A stretch of 17,652 nucleotides of DNA from Oscillospiraceae bacterium (GTDB lineage: Bacteria > Bacillota_A > Clostridia > Oscillospirales > WRJC01): contig WQXD01000048.1 of NCBI GenBank assembly GCA_009785015.1, positions 1-17,652 of the forward strand, given 5' to 3'. A program made the translations under genes and the position numbers. The notes under the pieces are model-generated. The model worked only from the letters and a program-made list of their open reading frames with translations, had not been told where the DNA came from and did no database searches. This document shows positions 8,342-15,634 of the stretch, piece by piece; position 1 is the stretch's first letter, and each line of letters opens with the position of its first letter.

Positions 8342-10471
8342 ATGAGAAGTAGTAATTTGCGTATAATTTTTTTGTATCTTCTGCTCATCGTCGTCATCAT
8401 CTTTGTAGCGGGTTATTTTTTCGACCAGCAAAAACCCGACAAGATCACCTACGGCGAAGTGGTGCGGTACATCATAAACGATGAAGCGGTGAAGATCGTG
8501 ATAGACGACTCGGAGATAAAGCTGACGCTGACATACGAAGCCGCCCTCAGGGCAAATATCCCGGAGGTTTCGCATAAATTGAGCAGCCTTTTGCTTTTTG
8601 AGCAGGATGTTGGGGAAGTGGTGATCGCAAATCTCGGCGACGATTCCAAGAACCTCAATGGATACGATGTCATACCAGCGGCCGAGATGGCCTGGTGGGT
8701 GAGCGTCATACCCTATTTTATCGTGATTGTGCTGCTTGTGGCGGTCTGGATTTTTTTCATGAACCAGGCCACGGGGGGAAGAAACGGAAAGATCACTTCC
8801 TTCGGCAAAGCGAGGACCAAGCCCGTATCGGACGACAAGAAAAAAGTCTATTTCGCAGATCTGGCCGGAATGGACGAGGAAAAAGAAGAACTCAGGGAAG
8901 TGGTCGATTATCTCAAAAATCCGCTGAAATTCGTGGAACTCGGCGCGAGGATACCCAGGGGCGTTCTGTTGGTGGGCCCTCCCGGAACGGGCAAAACCTA
9001 TCTCGCCAAGGCGGTCGCCGGGGAAGCGGGGGTGCCCTTTTATCCGATTTCAGGCTCGGATTTCGTCGAGATGTATGTGGGCGTGGGAGCTTCGAGGGTG
9101 CGAGATCTGTTCGACACCGCGAAAAAAAGCCCCGCGAGCATATTGTTCATAGATGAAATAGACGCCGTGGGGCGGCACAGGGGCGCAGGCCTCGGAGGCG
9201 GCCACGACGAGAGGGAGCAGACTTTAAACCAGCTGCTTGTGGAAATGGACGGTTTCGGCACAAATGAAGGCGTCATCGTGATTGCGGCCACAAACCGCCC
9301 CGATATCTTAGACCCCGCGTTGCTCAGGCCCGGGCGTTTCGACAGGCAGATAAACGTGAATTATCCCGACGTAAAAGGCAGAGAGGAAGTTCTGAAAATC
9401 CACGGCAAATTCAAAAAATTCGAGGAATCGGTGAAATTTGACGTGATTGCCAAATCCACCGCCGGCTTCACGCCCGCGGACCTGGAAAACCTGTTGAACG
9501 AAGCGGCGCTGCTCGCGGCCCGCAAGATGAAAAAGCTGATAGGCATGAACGACATAGAGGAAGCCATGCTCAAAGTTATGATGGGGCCCCAGAAAAAAAG
9601 CAAAGTGATAAGCGACCACGAGAAAAAGCTTGTGGCCTATCATGAGGCGGGGCACGCCATCGTCAACCGGTTTCTCTCCACTTCCGACCCGGTCCACATG
9701 ATTTCGATAATCCCCACGGGCGGCGGGGCGGGAGGCTACAACATGTACCTCCCCAAAGAGGACAAAAACATGATGTCCAAGCGGGAGATGGAAGAGAAGA
9801 TAGTGGGCCTGCTCGGCGGGCGCGCCGCCGAAAAACTCGTGATGGAGGATATATCCACAGGCGCCTCAAACGATATACAGCGGGTATCGACGATGGCGAG
9901 GCGCATGATAACCCAGTACGGCATGAGCGACGAACTGGGGCCCATAGTGTTCGGTTCGGGGCACGAAGAAGTCTTTTTGGGCAGGGAAATCAGCAGCTCG
10001 CGCAATTATTCCGAAAAAATCGCCGCGCAGATAGACGACGAAGTGAAGCTGATCGTCGGCAACGCCTATGAGGAAGCCCAGAGCATACTGGGCGACCACA
10101 AGGAAAAATTGGATTTCATCGCAGATTTTCTGCTAAAATACGAAATTATGGACGGCGAACAGTTCGAAGCGGCGATGGCGGGGGATCCGAGTTTCGAGGA
10201 GCTCGAATCCATGGTCGTCGAAAAGAGGCGCAAGAGCGACGAGGAGAACCGCAGGGTCAAGGAGGAGGCCGACAAAAGGGCCAAGGAAGAATCGGAGCGC
10301 AGGGAAGCGCTTCGCAGAAAAGAGAGAGAGGAAGTCCTGGGCAAAATGCGCACGCGCCCCCCCTATCCCCCAAACAACCCGGGGCCCGGATCCGGATCCG
10401 GAGGCAACGGCGGGGACGGCAAAAACAAGGGCGGAGACGATTTGAAGTTCAAAGACGGCAACGATTTGTAA
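8342..10471 (+). CDS. ftsH: ATP-dependent zinc metalloprotease FtsH
   Basis: Membrane-anchored AAA+ protease that degrades misfolded and regulatory proteins. It has a first membrane segment at about residues 8-27, an extracytoplasmic domain (about 28-115), and a second membrane segment (about 119-139). The AAA module has Walker A GPPGTGKT (212-219), Walker [12 protein letters not shown], and the second region of homology [19 protein letters not shown]. The peptidase zinc site is HEAGH at 434-438 with the third ligand Asp at 511 (GASND). The protein is 709 residues, somewhat longer than usual. The C-terminus is a highly charged, coiled-coil-like stretch (about 625-670) followed by a Gly/Asn/Lys-rich low-complexity tail. 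AGGAG lies 12 bases before the ATG. The 3' end is only 7 bp from a convergent gene. Confidence 0.97.
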   Translation: MRSSNLRIIFLYLLLIVVIIFVAGYFFDQQKPDKITYGEVVRYIINDEAVKIVIDDSEIKLTLTYEAALRANIPEVSHKLSSLLLFEQDVGEVVIANLGDDSKNLNGYDVIPAAEMAWWVSVIPYFIVIVLLVAVWIFFMNQATGGRNGKITSFGKARTKPVSDDKKKVYFADLAGMDEEKEELREVVDYLKNPLKFVELGARIPRGVLLVGPPGTGKTYLAKAVAGEAGVPFYPISGSDFVEMYVGVGASRVRDLFDTAKKSPASILFIDEIDAVGRHRGAGLGGGHDEREQTLNQLLVEMDGFGTNEGVIVIAATNRPDILDPALLRPGRFDRQINVNYPDVKGREEVLKIHGKFKKFEESVKFDVIAKSTAGFTPADLENLLNEAALLAARKMKKLIGMNDIEEAMLKVMMGPQKKSKVISDHEKKLVAYHEAGHAIVNRFLSTSDPVHMISIIPTGGGAGGYNMYLPKEDKNMMSKREMEEKIVGLLGGRAAEKLVMEDISTGASNDIQRVSTMARRMITQYGMSDELGPIVFGSGHEEVFLGREISSSRNYSEKIAAQIDDEVKLIVGNAYEEAQSILGDHKEKLDFIADFLLKYEIMDGEQFEAAMAGDPSFEELESMVVEKRRKSDEENRRVKEEADKRAKEESERREALRRKEREEVLGKMRTRPPYPPNNPGPGSGSGGNGGDGKNKGGDDLKFKDGNDL

Positions 10472-10478
10472 ATCAATT

Positions 10479-12026
10479 TTACTGATCCAATTTTATATAA
10501 TTTTCTATTGTTTTTTCCAGCCCTTTTTGGTATTGCGCTTCCTTTTTTTCGTACATCGAAATCCAGTCCGATTTTTTGTCGATCATGAGAAAACTGTACT
10601 GCAGCCTCAAATCCCCCATGCTGTCCGTATGATATGTCCCGAAATTGAATGAAAGCGCGTCGCGGATAATATCGAGCATCATGGCCGATTCGTCGTCGCG
10701 CAGATATTTTGTTTTCAGGGCAATCTCGTAAAACGCGGGGGTTACGCTGCGGTAGCTTTCCGCGGCAAGGGCCTCCAAGGCCGCCCCGACAAGCTCCGTG
10801 TTCGGGCATGTCACGGGGATTGCCAGCATGGAAAAATGGTCCTGCGAGCCCGTCATGTATCTTGGCTGGCTTTTATTCCACTTCGGATAGGGTATTATGC
10901 CGTAATCCGTTTCGGTCGCCCGGAGCAGCCCGTTTTTATACAGCGAGTTGGGCCAAAACAATATGTTCCCCGCCGAAAACTTATTTACGCAGTCGAGTTC
11001 CATCTCCAGACTTTCGGTGATGGCGTTCACACCTTCGTTGGTATACAGAAAATCATACGTTTTTGATATCATTTCCGCCATTTTCGCCTTATCGCCCGCA
11101 AGCGTCGGATAGCCGTCCGGATCCATCACGGTGACGGGCTGGTCGAAAGCGTACCACAAATTATCTATTGAAGTCCTCAGCGTTATCGTGGTTCCGAACC
11201 GGTCGTCGGCGTCCTTTTTTCCGTTTCCGTTGAGGTCCGTATACGCCGCTTTCGACAATTCATCCATTTTGTCAAAAGTCCAGTCCCCCGAAAGAACCGT
11301 CTGGTATAAATTTTCAAGGCTAAGATCCCTGGCGTAATCCTTATTGAAAAAAACGCACATCGCCCGCGCGAGCAGGGAAAGGGAATAATCGCCTATCAGA
11401 AGATACGATTTCCCGCCTATCGACATCTCCTCTTTGAAATTCGTGCTCCACCACGGTTTTTCGTGGTCGATATACGGCAGCCCGTTTGTGCCGAGAAACA
11501 ACCCCTGCATGGCGTATGAAGGGATCAACCCGGCGAAACCGAAAACGATATCATATTCGTCGTCCCCCGCCGCGATGATTTTCTTCAGATCGTTGAAAAA
11601 CTCATATCCCGTGGGCCAGCTTGCGTCGAATTTCCCGATGGGCCTTATTTTGATATTGAGCCTATCCTCGACCATTTTGTTGCGCCTGTATATCGCGTCG
11701 TTTACTATATCCCCGTTTTCAGCTTCCACAAAAACTTCGAAATCAAACATTTCCCCATCCGCGAAATCCCCGTTTATTCCGTTTCGGTGCAGTATTCGAA
11801 GCTCCGCTCCGCCGAAGTCGAGGGTATCGGGCAAATCGTCCTTTATATTTCTTTGGTCGTCTCCCGCCGCGTTTTTATCCGGATCATCTTCGTTTGAACC
11901 GGATTCACGCGGCAAATTGTTTTCGGCGTCCTTCAAATTTTCACTGCATGAAAATAAAGCACCGGCCCAAATCAAAATAACCGCCGAAAATAACGCGATC
12001 AATTTTTTTGTTTTCATTAATTTCAT
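10479..12026 (-). CDS. Extracellular solute-binding lipoprotein (ABC sugar-type)
   Basis: A probable lipid-anchored binding protein for an ABC importer. The N-terminus MKLMKTKKL is followed by a hydrophobic signal sequence and a lipobox ending LFSC with Cys27 as acylation site, then an acidic Ser/Asn/Asp-rich linker. The body resembles clostridial family-1-type sugar-binding proteins: YDIVFGFAGLIPSYAMQG, WTFDKM, and a calcium-loop-like DLNGNGKKDADD (264-275), common in this group. At 515 residues the length fits. No permease or ATPase gene is adjacent, so its partner must lie elsewhere; the ligand cannot be read from sequence. The start ATG 12026 has AAAGGA rather far upstream (about 16 bases). 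Transcription probably starts from the promoter at 12176-12204. It converges on ftsH with no room for an ordinary terminator. Confidence 0.8.
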   Translation of the reverse strand: MKLMKTKKLIALFSAVILIWAGALFSCSENLKDAENNLPRESGSNEDDPDKNAAGDDQRNIKDDLPDTLDFGGAELRILHRNGINGDFADGEMFDFEVFVEAENGDIVNDAIYRRNKMVEDRLNIKIRPIGKFDASWPTGYEFFNDLKKIIAAGDDEYDIVFGFAGLIPSYAMQGLFLGTNGLPYIDHEKPWWSTNFKEEMSIGGKSYLLIGDYSLSLLARAMCVFFNKDYARDLSLENLYQTVLSGDWTFDKMDELSKAAYTDLNGNGKKDADDRFGTTITLRTSIDNLWYAFDQPVTVMDPDGYPTLAGDKAKMAEMISKTYDFLYTNEGVNAITESLEMELDCVNKFSAGNILFWPNSLYKNGLLRATETDYGIIPYPKWNKSQPRYMTGSQDHFSMLAIPVTCPNTELVGAALEALAAESYRSVTPAFYEIALKTKYLRDDESAMMLDIIRDALSFNFGTYHTDSMGDLRLQYSFLMIDKKSDWISMYEKKEAQYQKGLEKTIENYIKLDQ

Positions 12027-12057
12027 AAATATAACACCCGTATCCTTTCAAAATATT

Positions 12058-12177
12058 TCATAATTTATCGAATTTTTTAATTCGCTCCAGAATAAAATCA
12101 TAACATCCGAGTTTGACTAAAAGCGCCTTAGCTTCCTCGGTTTTCATTTTTGCGCTTCCCATGTCACTTGCCGACAT
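12058..12177 (-). CDS. Possible small ORF in the leader of the solute-binding protein gene
   Basis: An uninterrupted frame of 39 codons plus TGA. In-frame ATGs lie at 12177, 12162 and 12147. The first ATG falls inside the predicted -10 of the promoter on the same strand, so it could not be translated from that transcript. The ATG at 12147 is the realistic choice: GGGAAG lies 7 bases upstream and gives a 29-residue peptide MKTEEAKALLVKLGCYDFIL(...)FDKL with helical, coding-like composition. I recognise no family. It could be a leader peptide, a remnant of a decayed gene, or chance. Confidence 0.25.
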   Translation of the reverse strand: MSASDMGSAKMKTEEAKALLVKLGCYDFILERIKKFDKL

Positions 12178-12204
12178 TATATCATAATTTTTTTAATATT
12201 TCAA
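12176..12204 (-). promoter_or_regulatory. Sigma-A promoter for the solute-binding protein gene
   Basis: On the minus strand, TTGAAA (plus-strand TTTCAA, 12199-12204), a 17-base spacer, then TATAAT (plus-strand ATTATA, 12176-12181). This is a near-consensus promoter giving a leader of about 140 bases before the lipoprotein ATG. Confidence 0.7.
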
Positions 12205-12216
12205 TCCATTTTGAAA
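12199..12216. promoter_or_regulatory. Inverted repeat TTTCAA-N6-TTGAAA between divergent promoters
   Basis: TTTCAA (12199-12204) and TTGAAA (12211-12216) form a perfect 6+6 inverted repeat covering the -35 of the minus-strand promoter and lying 10 bases from the -35 of the plus-strand promoter. It could be an operator for a shared regulator. The sequence is AT-rich and overlaps promoter hexamers, so chance is possible. Confidence 0.3.
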
Positions 12217-12225
12217 AAATCATTC

Positions 12226-12254
12226 TTGAAATGTTCATGGTTTTGTGTTATCAT
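12226..12254 (+). promoter_or_regulatory. Sigma-A promoter for the SIS-HAD operon
   Basis: TTGAAA at 12226-12231, a 17-base spacer, then TATCAT at 12249-12254. The predicted start is about 40 bases before the first gene. It is back-to-back with the minus-strand promoter; the two -35 hexamers are only 21 bases apart. Confidence 0.65.
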
Positions 12255-12298
12255 ACGATTATTACAAAAACAAGAGAAGGGAGAATCAGTTTTAAATT

Positions 12299-13675
12299 AT
12301 GGATTTATCCGAAAAATTCCGAAATTATCTGACCGAAACGGCAGAGACCATCAAAAAATCCGACATGCGGGCGCTGTCGGACATCGCAAATAAACTGATC
12401 GAAACAAAACAAAGAAACGGCACGGTTTTTACCGCCGGAAACGGCGGGAGCTCCGCCACCGCCTCGCATATGGTAAACGATTTGACCAAGGGCTGCCGGG
12501 TTTTTGGCAGGGAAGGTTTTCGCGCGGTATGCCTGAGCGATTCCTCGACGCTTTTGACCTGTCTGGCAAACGACTTCTCCTATGAGGAAGCGTATGCGCT
12601 CTGTCTTAAAACGCTCGGAAAAAAAGGCGACGCGCTCGTGGCGTATTCGGGAAGCGGCAATTCCCCGAATGTAGTGGCGGCGGCAAAATACGCCAATGAG
12701 GCGGGTATATGCGTCATCGGTTTTTTGGGCCGCGACGGCGGAAAAATGAAAGATTTGTGCGATTTGCACATAATCGCCCCCACCGATTCGATGGAGATGC
12801 TCGAGGACGCCCATATGGCCTATGAGCACGCGCTGACCGTGGTTTTGGTGGATACCCTAAAAGATATGTGGGGCATGGAGATTTTGAAACTGCCGCAAAA
12901 AAACCGCGTGTTTCGATCCGCTCTGTTTGATTTCGACGGCACACTGAGCCTGATCCGCGAAGGCTGGCAGCAGATCATGATACCGTATTTCTGCGAGCTT
13001 TTGGAAGCGTGCCCCGAAAAGGGCGGCGATATCGAGTTCTGCGTCACGGAGTTCGTCGACAAACTGACGGGCAAACAGACCATATTCCAGTGCATGCAGG
13101 TCGCCGAAGAAATAAAAAAGCGCGGCGGTTCGCCCGAAGAGCCGATGGTTTACAAAACCGAATACCTGCGCAGGCTGCATGAAAAAATCAAGGACCGCAA
13201 ACTAGGGCTTAAAAGCGGAGCCATATCCCCCGGGCAAATGCTCGTCCCGGGGTCGATTGAACTGCTGAAAAAACTCAAAGACGCAGGGCTTTTTGTATAC
13301 TGCGCCAGCGGAACGGACAACGACGCCGTGCTCGAGGAGGCGAAGCTGCTCGGGCTCGACGAGTATTTCGGCGAGAACATATACGGCGCACTCGACGAAC
13401 ACGCCACAGACTGCACAAAAGAGCTCGTCATAGGGCGCATACTGAGCTCCAACCGCATAACCGGCGAGGAACTGATATCATTTGGCGACGGGTATGTCGA
13501 AATAGAGCTGATCGCGAACATAGGCGGATACTCCGTCGCAGTTGCCACCGACGAAAAGAAAAGGGCCGGGATAAACGAGTGGAAAAGAAACCGCTTGATT
13601 TCGGCGGGGGCGAGCGCGGTCATACCCGACTTCGCCGAGGCCGGCAAAATTATGGATTTAGTAAAATACTGGTGA
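12299..13675 (+). CDS. Fusion of GmhA-like SIS isomerase and HAD-family phosphatase
   Basis: A 458-residue two-domain protein. Residues 1 to about 200 are a SIS domain of the phosphoheptose isomerase (GmhA) type: AGNGGSSATASHM (G47, N48, S51, S52) and SGSGNSPNVV bind sugar phosphate, and MLEDAHMAYEHA corresponds to the C-terminal helix of GmhA that carries its catalytic His. From about 205 a HAD hydrolase follows: motif I DFDGT (D211, D213), a helical cap, motif II CASGTDND, and motif IV ISFGDGYVE. It may isomerise a keto-sugar phosphate and dephosphorylate a related intermediate; the actual substrate is unknown. It heads a four-gene operon with its own promoter, and the next gene starts 15 bases after its stop. 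ATG 12299 has GAAGGGAG about 15 bases upstream. Heptose chemistry is the best guess because the kinase downstream is HldE-like. Confidence 0.85.
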   Translation: MDLSEKFRNYLTETAETIKKSDMRALSDIANKLIETKQRNGTVFTAGNGGSSATASHMVNDLTKGCRVFGREGFRAVCLSDSSTLLTCLANDFSYEEAYALCLKTLGKKGDALVAYSGSGNSPNVVAAAKYANEAGICVIGFLGRDGGKMKDLCDLHIIAPTDSMEMLEDAHMAYEHALTVVLVDTLKDMWGMEILKLPQKNRVFRSALFDFDGTLSLIREGWQQIMIPYFCELLEACPEKGGDIEFCVTEFVDKLTGKQTIFQCMQVAEEIKKRGGSPEEPMVYKTEYLRRLHEKIKDRKLGLKSGAISPGQMLVPGSIELLKKLKDAGLFVYCASGTDNDAVLEEAKLLGLDEYFGENIYGALDEHATDCTKELVIGRILSSNRITGEELISFGDGYVEIELIANIGGYSVAVATDEKKRAGINEWKRNRLISAGASAVIPDFAEAGKIMDLVKYW

Positions 13676-13690
13676 AGGGAGAAAAATATT

Positions 13691-14659
13691 ATGCCATTTG
13701 CGAAATTCGACCGGAGCAAACTTACAATACTGCCTTTATCCGAGCGAATCAGCGACCTCGATTTGTCGGTTGTCATGGAAACAACCGGCGCGAAACCTTT
13801 TGACAACCCGAAAATAGACAACTTGGCCGACGACATAATAAACGCGAAAAAAAAGGGAGCCGCCGTCATATTGATGTACGGGGCGCACGTGATACGCTCG
13901 GGCTGCGCGAAATTCATGATAAAACTCATGGAAGAGGGGTATATAACCCATTTCGCCACAAACGGAGCGGGCGCGATCCATGACTTCGAGCTCTCGCTTG
14001 CCGGGGTCACCTGCGAGAGCGTGGCGAAATATATCAGCGAGGGGCAGTTCGGGCTGTGGAATGAAAGCGGCATGGTCAACGACGCCCTCTCGGAAGGTTA
14101 TGCGCTGGGCCTCGGGGCGGGAGAAGCCATCGGCAGATATATTTACGAAAACAATTTTCCCAACAGGGATATAAGCGTGCTTGCCGCGGCCTATAAAAAT
14201 CAGATACCCGCCACCGTGCACATAGGCATAGGAAACGACATAATCCATGAGCACCCGAATTGCGACGGCAAAGTGCTGGGCGGGACTTCCTACACCGACT
14301 TTCTGATCTACGCCGAAACCATAAGCAAACTCCAGCACGGGGTATTTTTGAATTTCGGTTCCGCTGTCGCGGGGCCGGAAGTATATCTGAAATGCCTCGC
14401 CATGGCCAGAAACGTCGCCAAGCAGGAAAACCGCGAAATATTCGATATCACCACGGCGGTTTTTGACCTGCTGCCCATAGAGGGCGACGATTACGGAGCT
14501 GCCCCGCCGAAAACCGATCCGAGATATTATTTTCGGCCCTGGAAGACGATTTTGTCCCGGACCGTGGCGGACGGCGGCAAAAGTTATTACATCCAGGGAA
14601 CGCACGACACAACCCTGCCGGCTTTGGCGTGTAAAATTTTTGAAAAAGGGGGTATATGA
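13691..14659 (+). CDS. Deoxyhypusine-synthase-like protein, substrate unknown
   Basis: A 322-residue soluble protein. I see a resemblance to the deoxyhypusine synthase (DHS) fold: a conserved order of motifs VIRSGCAKFMIKLMEEG (as in DHS SGIRETIRYLV), the Gly-rich ATNGAGAIHDFE (T90-E100, where DHS has TTAGGVEED), YKNQIPATVHIGIGNDIIHEH (about 168-188, where DHS has the HIPVFSPALTDGSLGD segment), and HGVFLNFGSAVAGPEVY (where DHS has GMIILGGGV). The DHS catalytic lysine region is not recognisable, so it should not be called a true DHS; bacteria also lack eIF5A. By inference it is an NAD-using enzyme acting on the operon's sugar metabolite. AAGGGAG lies 8 bases before the ATG; the next gene starts 3 bases after its stop. 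Confidence 0.6.
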   Translation: MPFAKFDRSKLTILPLSERISDLDLSVVMETTGAKPFDNPKIDNLADDIINAKKKGAAVILMYGAHVIRSGCAKFMIKLMEEGYITHFATNGAGAIHDFELSLAGVTCESVAKYISEGQFGLWNESGMVNDALSEGYALGLGAGEAIGRYIYENNFPNRDISVLAAAYKNQIPATVHIGIGNDIIHEHPNCDGKVLGGTSYTDFLIYAETISKLQHGVFLNFGSAVAGPEVYLKCLAMARNVAKQENREIFDITTAVFDLLPIEGDDYGAAPPKTDPRYYFRPWKTILSRTVADGGKSYYIQGTHDTTLPALACKIFEKGGI

Positions 14660-14662
14660 GAT

Positions 14663-15634
14663 ATGGATATATGCGAACTCGGCGATAAGCTCTGTAAAGC
14701 CCCTGAGGTTGTCATCACGGTTCTCGGGGATTTCTGCTTGGACAAATATCTGTATATAGACGCCGGAAGGGATGAAAAATCGCTCGAAACCGGGCTGATC
14801 GCCTATCAGATCCCAAAAAAGGGGATGTATCCCGGGGCGGCGGGCACGGTGGTGAACAACCTGCGCGCGCTTGAAGTGCAGACTTTGTGCGTGGGCGTCA
14901 TCGGCGACGACGGCGAAGGGTACGAGCTTTTAAAAGCTCTCAAAAATATCGGCGCGGATGTTTCGCACATGATAACCGACGAGACGCGCTGTACGAGCAC
15001 ATACACCAAACCCATGCGTGACGGCGTCGAGCTGAACCGTCTGGATTTCAAAAACTTTGAGCCGATGAGCGCGCCCACCGAGCGAAAACTGATCGAAAAT
15101 ATTCACTCGGCCATATCAAAATCCGACGCGGTCATCGTGCTCGACCAGTTTATCGAGGAAAACTGCAACACGGTCAACGCGGCGGTGCGCGAGGAAATAG
15201 CGGCGATTGCCTCCGAGCGCCCTGATCTGATCATTTACGCCGATTCGAGGGCCTATATCGATTTGTTTTGCGGCATCATGGTAAAATGCAACCGGCATGA
15301 AATCAAGGACGACGGCGAAGCGATGTTTGCAAAAAACAAAAAGCCCGTATTCGTCACAATGGGCGAAGAAGGCTCTATGGTGTTCGATGAGGGCGGCTGC
15401 CATAAAATAGACGCGGTAAAAGTCGAGGGGCCAATCGACATATGCGGGGCGGGCGACGCCTGCACTTCGGGCATCGTGCTCGGGATGGCGCTCGGCGCCT
15501 CCCCGAAGATTGCCGCGATGCTCGGCAACATCATATCGTCGATAACCATAAAACAAATCGGAGTCACCGGCACGGCCACAAGAGACCAGGTGCGCGAGGT
15601 CATAGGGAGGGTTTGTCCAAATGCAGGTGATTGA
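14663..15634 (+). CDS. PfkB/ribokinase-family sugar kinase, RfaE1/HldE kinase-like
   Basis: A 323-residue kinase. The N-terminus VLGDFCLDKYLYIDAG parallels the HldE start (VVGDVMLDRYW). PGAAGTVVNNLRALEV is the PfkB substrate-binding glycine motif, IGDDGEGYELL and TRCTSTYTKP follow, and GPIDICGAGDACTSGIVLGMALGA contains the anion hole and catalytic base D265. HldE phosphorylates D-glycero-manno-heptose 7-phosphate at C1. Here only the kinase half is present, and no cytidylyltransferase-like domain (GxFDxxHxGH) is seen here or next door. This leaves the fate of the product open. A 2-keto-3-deoxygluconate kinase role is less likely, since a separate kdgK lies at the right edge. The start ATG 14663 follows AAAGGGGG by 10 bases, and its stop overlaps the next gene by 14 bases, implying coupled translation. 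Confidence 0.82.
   Translation: MDICELGDKLCKAPEVVITVLGDFCLDKYLYIDAGRDEKSLETGLIAYQIPKKGMYPGAAGTVVNNLRALEVQTLCVGVIGDDGEGYELLKALKNIGADVSHMITDETRCTSTYTKPMRDGVELNRLDFKNFEPMSAPTERKLIENIHSAISKSDAVIVLDQFIEENCNTVNAAVREEIAAIASERPDLIIYADSRAYIDLFCGIMVKCNRHEIKDDGEAMFAKNKKPVFVTMGEEGSMVFDEGGCHKIDAVKVEGPIDICGAGDACTSGIVLGMALGASPKIAAMLGNIISSITIKQIGVTGTATRDQVREVIGRVCPNAGD

Noticed and set aside
13150..14079. Minus-strand 309-codon frame
   Set aside because: Serine- and proline-rich shadow of the SIS-HAD and DHS-like genes, spanning two unrelated genes with no family resemblance and no ribosome binding site.
13736..14605. Minus-strand 289-codon frame
   Set aside because: Shadow of the DHS-like gene, which has a good ribosome binding site and operon spacing on the plus strand.
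13691..14659. Authentic deoxyhypusine synthase
   Set aside because: The host looks bacterial, there is no eIF5A substrate, and the catalytic lysine motif is not evident; only a distant relationship is supported.
14663..15634. PfkB gene as the KDG kinase partner of the aldolase
   Set aside because: Its N-terminus resembles HldE/RfaE1, and a far better KDG kinase match begins at 17237.
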